Assembly: GCA_964578745.1 (NCBI GenBank)
Contig: CAZODZ010000005.1
Span: forward strand, 1 to 55,195
Origin: SKVJ01 sp964578745
Lineage (GTDB): Bacteria > Chloroflexota > Dehalococcoidia > GIF9 > AB-539-J10
Reading direction: 5' to 3'
DNA: 55,195 nt
Part shown: positions 53,254 through 55,195 of the stretch, in pieces
How positions within the stretch are numbered: the stretch's first letter is position 1
Layout: every line of letters begins with the position of its first letter
The notes under the pieces: model-generated
What the model saw: the letters and a program-made list of their open reading frames with translations, nothing else
Database searches by the model: none
What the model was told of the DNA's origin: nothing
Translations under genes and position numbers: made by a program

Positions 53254-54153
53254 CTATCTGATGTCTGAAACAGGTGACTTCGTGTCAGCTTCCGCCGCTA
53301 CCTCGAAGATCCGCGGCACGGCGAATGACTGAATACTATCACTCACCAGATGAAAGACACCCACCACGACAATGTAGAGCAAAGATACAAGTCCTGCCCA
53401 GGTAGCTGCCACTCCGAGTTGAGTCGTCTGACCAACAATGAGCAGAGACACTCCGCCTATCCCAGGAACCAGCAGCAACAGCAGCCTCGGCCCATAGCGG
53501 TCGAGAGATCGCGTGAGCCTCACGTTGACACCAATTCGAGCTAGAGTTTGGCTTGTAGCCAACGCAGCATGGTAGGCTTCCAGAAATAGCCTCGGAAACC
53601 ATTCCTGTCTATCGCGACTGCCGTACAAGACATCGAGGTTCTGACTTTGTGTTTGTAGTCCCGCGGCAACGGTTCTCGCCCACTTGAAGAAACAGTCAAA
53701 CTTGTGGAGCTGGCTATTGGTAACCTCCGACCAGGGCATATAGTGGACAGTTTGGTTATATAAAATGTGCAGATTCTTCGCGAGCTCCCAATGTCCCGCT
53801 CGGCCACTTCTCTCATACAACTCGTAAAGGCGCTCAGTCTCGTGCTCCAATTGGGAAAGCAGGGTCTCTCGCATGTTGGGGAACAATTGCCCGAGAAACA
53901 CACCCAAGGCAATGCGGCCTGCCATCACGGCAAACGACGCTCCGGCAAGCACCGGCATAACTTGGCCAAGCGGAGCTTCGTGTTGCTCAAGCCAGTCCGC
54001 AGGCAATCGCAGGACGATAGAGACAATCAGAATAGCAATGGATATATGTAACCACAGTTCCGCCGACGCTGGGGAATGCAAGATTGCACCGGACACTGTG
54101 TATTCCCACCCTTTGCGAACGGCGGCCTTTCGGATCTCGTTACTGCTGTTCAT
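53254..54153 (-). CDS. unrecognised multi-pass membrane protein
   Basis: This 299-residue protein has TM segments at about 32-52 (ELWLHISIAILIVSIVLRL), about 68-90, about 225-245 (LLLLLVPGIGGVSLLIV) and about 250-275. A roughly 130-residue cytosolic helical domain lies between the pairs (FPNMRETLLSQLEHETERLY, WFPRLFLEAYHAALATSQTL). Codon usage and GC are lower than in neighbours, hinting at recent acquisition. The start has only a weak SD. The layout recalls membrane components of defence systems, but no family motif supports that. Confidence 0.6.
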   Translation of the reverse strand: MNSSNEIRKAAVRKGWEYTVSGAILHSPASAELWLHISIAILIVSIVLRLPADWLEQHEAPLGQVMPVLAGASFAVMAGRIALGVFLGQLFPNMRETLLSQLEHETERLYELYERSGRAGHWELAKNLHILYNQTVHYMPWSEVTNSQLHKFDCFFKWARTVAAGLQTQSQNLDVLYGSRDRQEWFPRLFLEAYHAALATSQTLARIGVNVRLTRSLDRYGPRLLLLLVPGIGGVSLLIVGQTTQLGVAATWAGLVSLLYIVVVGVFHLVSDSIQSFAVPRIFEVAAEADTKSPVSDIR

Positions 54154-54254
54154 TCTGTGCTGAAATACCTGGCAATGTTCAAATCATCCTTGCAGCAACC
54201 ACCAGCCTGGTCGGGCAAGTCTCAAGAGCTGACCAAGGACGCCAAAGTTCACGT

Positions 54255-54983
54255 CTATGCCTGAAGGAGCTTCTGAAGCAGCCACGCGTGCTTTCCAAGA
54301 TCGATGCTCAGGTTTCGGACTTCACGAGGTGTCAGCACTGTCAGGTATGGTGCGAGACGATGGAATGTCCCTGACAGGAACGTGCCAGTGAGCTGGTGCA
54401 CCTTCTTCTGGTCCTTTTCGCCGGTCACGACGAGAAACAATCGACTACCCCAGATGTCGCGAGCGTGCTGCAGCTTGGCCAGCGCCTCGATCAGATTGCC
54501 CTTGTCCTGTATTTCAAACACAGCCTCGGCTCTCGGCGCACCCTGGAAGCTCTTCCATACAACGTCATACCTGTAGGGTGGCTGTGAGTACTCCGTCTCA
54601 GCATGAAATGCCAGGACGTCGGCAATCTGTGCCACCATGGTCTCTAGCTCTTTGTGCAGCCCCATCCCCTCAGGGCCATTGGAGACACCGGGGCCGCGCC
54701 AATTGGCGCTGAGGTATTGGCGCCCCTCCGGCGTGATGCGCCAGATCCCACGAGGTTCCCGATATAGATAGCCATCAACGACCAGCGCTTGACGGACCCA
54801 CTGAACCCGGTTCCTCCATGCCAAGGGACCGGACTTGCGTCGTAGCTGTTTGTCCTCTTCGGTGATATCTGGGAAGTATTGCTCAACGGCGACAATGGCT
54901 TGCAGCATCGGAAGCTCGCCACCGGCATCTTCGATGACCCGGAGCAAGGGGAGCTTGATTTCCTTTTCCACAGGGAGCGTCAT
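54255..54983 (-). CDS. Mrr-like restriction-type protein (winged helix plus PD-(D/E)XK-like domain)
   Basis: This 242-residue protein has an Mrr_N-type winged helix at about 10-95 (LPLLRVIEDAGGELPM, WRNRVQWVRQALVVDGYLYR, GIWRITPEGRQYL). Its C-terminal domain holds YRYDVVWKS (Asp140) and AVFEIQDKG (Glu157-x-Gln159), spaced like a PD-(D/E)XK nuclease with the usual Lys replaced by Gln, then IWGSRLFLVVTGE. It may cut or only bind modified or foreign DNA. The start at ATG 54983 is supported by a promoter at 55009-55037; the longer frame to 55193 crosses the divergent promoter region. Confidence 0.65.
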   Translation of the reverse strand: MTLPVEKEIKLPLLRVIEDAGGELPMLQAIVAVEQYFPDITEEDKQLRRKSGPLAWRNRVQWVRQALVVDGYLYREPRGIWRITPEGRQYLSANWRGPGVSNGPEGMGLHKELETMVAQIADVLAFHAETEYSQPPYRYDVVWKSFQGAPRAEAVFEIQDKGNLIEALAKLQHARDIWGSRLFLVVTGEKDQKKVHQLTGTFLSGTFHRLAPYLTVLTPREVRNLSIDLGKHAWLLQKLLQA

Positions 54984-55008
54984 ATCTCTTATGTGAAGTG
55001 CTTCTGCG

Positions 55009-55037
55009 ATTTTACCATCCGAATCGGGATTTGAGAA
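55009..55037 (-). promoter_or_regulatory. promoter of the Mrr-like gene
   Basis: On the minus strand TTCTCA (55037-55032), 17 bp and TAAAAT (55014-55009) lie about 25 bp ahead of ATG 54983, giving a short leader. Confidence 0.4.
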
Positions 55038-55087
55038 CAGCCAGTCCACGTGCACATTCGGAGTAGCACTTAGGGCCGAACCAACCC

Positions 55088-55120
55088 TTGACAGCCGTCT
55101 AGAGCCCATATAAATATGGG
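55088..55120 (+). promoter_or_regulatory. plus-strand promoter with overlapping inverted repeat
   Basis: Consensus TTGACA at 55088-55093, a 17-bp spacer and TAAATA at 55111-55116 drive rightward transcription. The inverted repeat CCCATAT-AA-ATATGGG at 55105-55120 covers the -10, a typical repressor position. Confidence 0.5.
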
Positions 55121-55164
55121 ACAGCTCCCTACTTTCCAGTTGACTCGAATGGCAGGAGAGAACC

Positions 55165-55195
55165 ATGCCATTTCCAAAGCCATGGAAGGACAACT
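55165..55195 (+). CDS. start of a divergent gene, cut by the window end
   Basis: ATG 55165 is preceded by AGGAGAG at 5 nt and lies 45 bp downstream of a promoter. The first ten residues are MPFPKPWKDN. Too little is present to name it; as the divergent neighbour of an Mrr-like gene it may be part of a DNA-modification or defence pair. Confidence 0.5.
   Translation, partial: MPFPKPWKDN

Noticed and set aside
1..55195. CRISPR arrays, rRNA and tRNA genes
   Set aside because: Reading through the window I saw no regularly spaced direct repeats and no rRNA or tRNA signatures; a covariance-model scan would be the decisive check.

Overview
The window looks like a moderately GC-rich bacterial chromosome segment. 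The mix of GH15/GT4 sugar genes, META-domain lipoproteins, DUF4870, DUF5752, Hcp and 4-hydroxybutyryl-CoA dehydratase suggests a Dehalococcoidia-like member of the Chloroflexota. That placement is inferred from gene content; there is no rRNA or other marker gene here. Start codons were chosen from visible Shine-Dalgarno (SD) sequences, and several differ from the longest open frame (GTG and TTG starts are common).

Region 1 (1-11.7 kb) mixes working metabolic genes with decayed DNA. It holds two IS3-family transposase relics (about 647-1235 and 4978-5197, the second shrunk to a MITE-like 220 bp), a GH15 glycosidase with a GT4 glycosyltransferase, an alpha/beta hydrolase, a probable MFS relic, an IlvD-type dehydratase with an MBL-fold hydrolase, and a glycosyltransferase pseudogene followed by an intact DUF5752 protein.

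Region 2 (11.7-24.4 kb) is envelope and signalling: small membrane and secreted proteins, an OmpR/HisKA two-component pair, a 1038-aa surface protein with Asp-box-like repeats, and a MacAB-type efflux operon. A conserved hypothetical protein, a 5'-truncated Fpg/Nei zinc finger, a DUF72 protein and a DUF4870 protein follow.

Region 3 (24.5-34.2 kb) carries an acyl-CoA synthetase, a small Cys-rich protein, four tandem META-type lipoproteins, serA with a methyltransferase, ada with an overlapping frameshifted EamA transporter relic, and two hypothetical proteins.

Region 4 (34.4-42.5 kb) has two divergent multi-PAS histidine kinases, 4-hydroxybutyryl-CoA dehydratase under a promoter overlapped by twin palindromes, and the hybrid cluster protein Hcp.

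Region 5 (42.9-53.2 kb) is a compact viral morphogenesis cassette, all on the minus strand. From a near-consensus promoter at 53.2 kb it runs terminase, portal, scaffold-like protein, capsid, virion proteins, adaptor, small membrane protein, tail/fibre protein and a last small membrane protein. Strong intercistronic hairpins punctuate it, and one gap holds a candidate plus-strand small RNA. No integrase, tape measure, prohead protease or small terminase is visible.

Region 6 (53.2 kb to the end) has an unrecognised membrane protein, an Mrr-like restriction-type nuclease and the first codons of a divergent gene whose promoter carries an inverted repeat.
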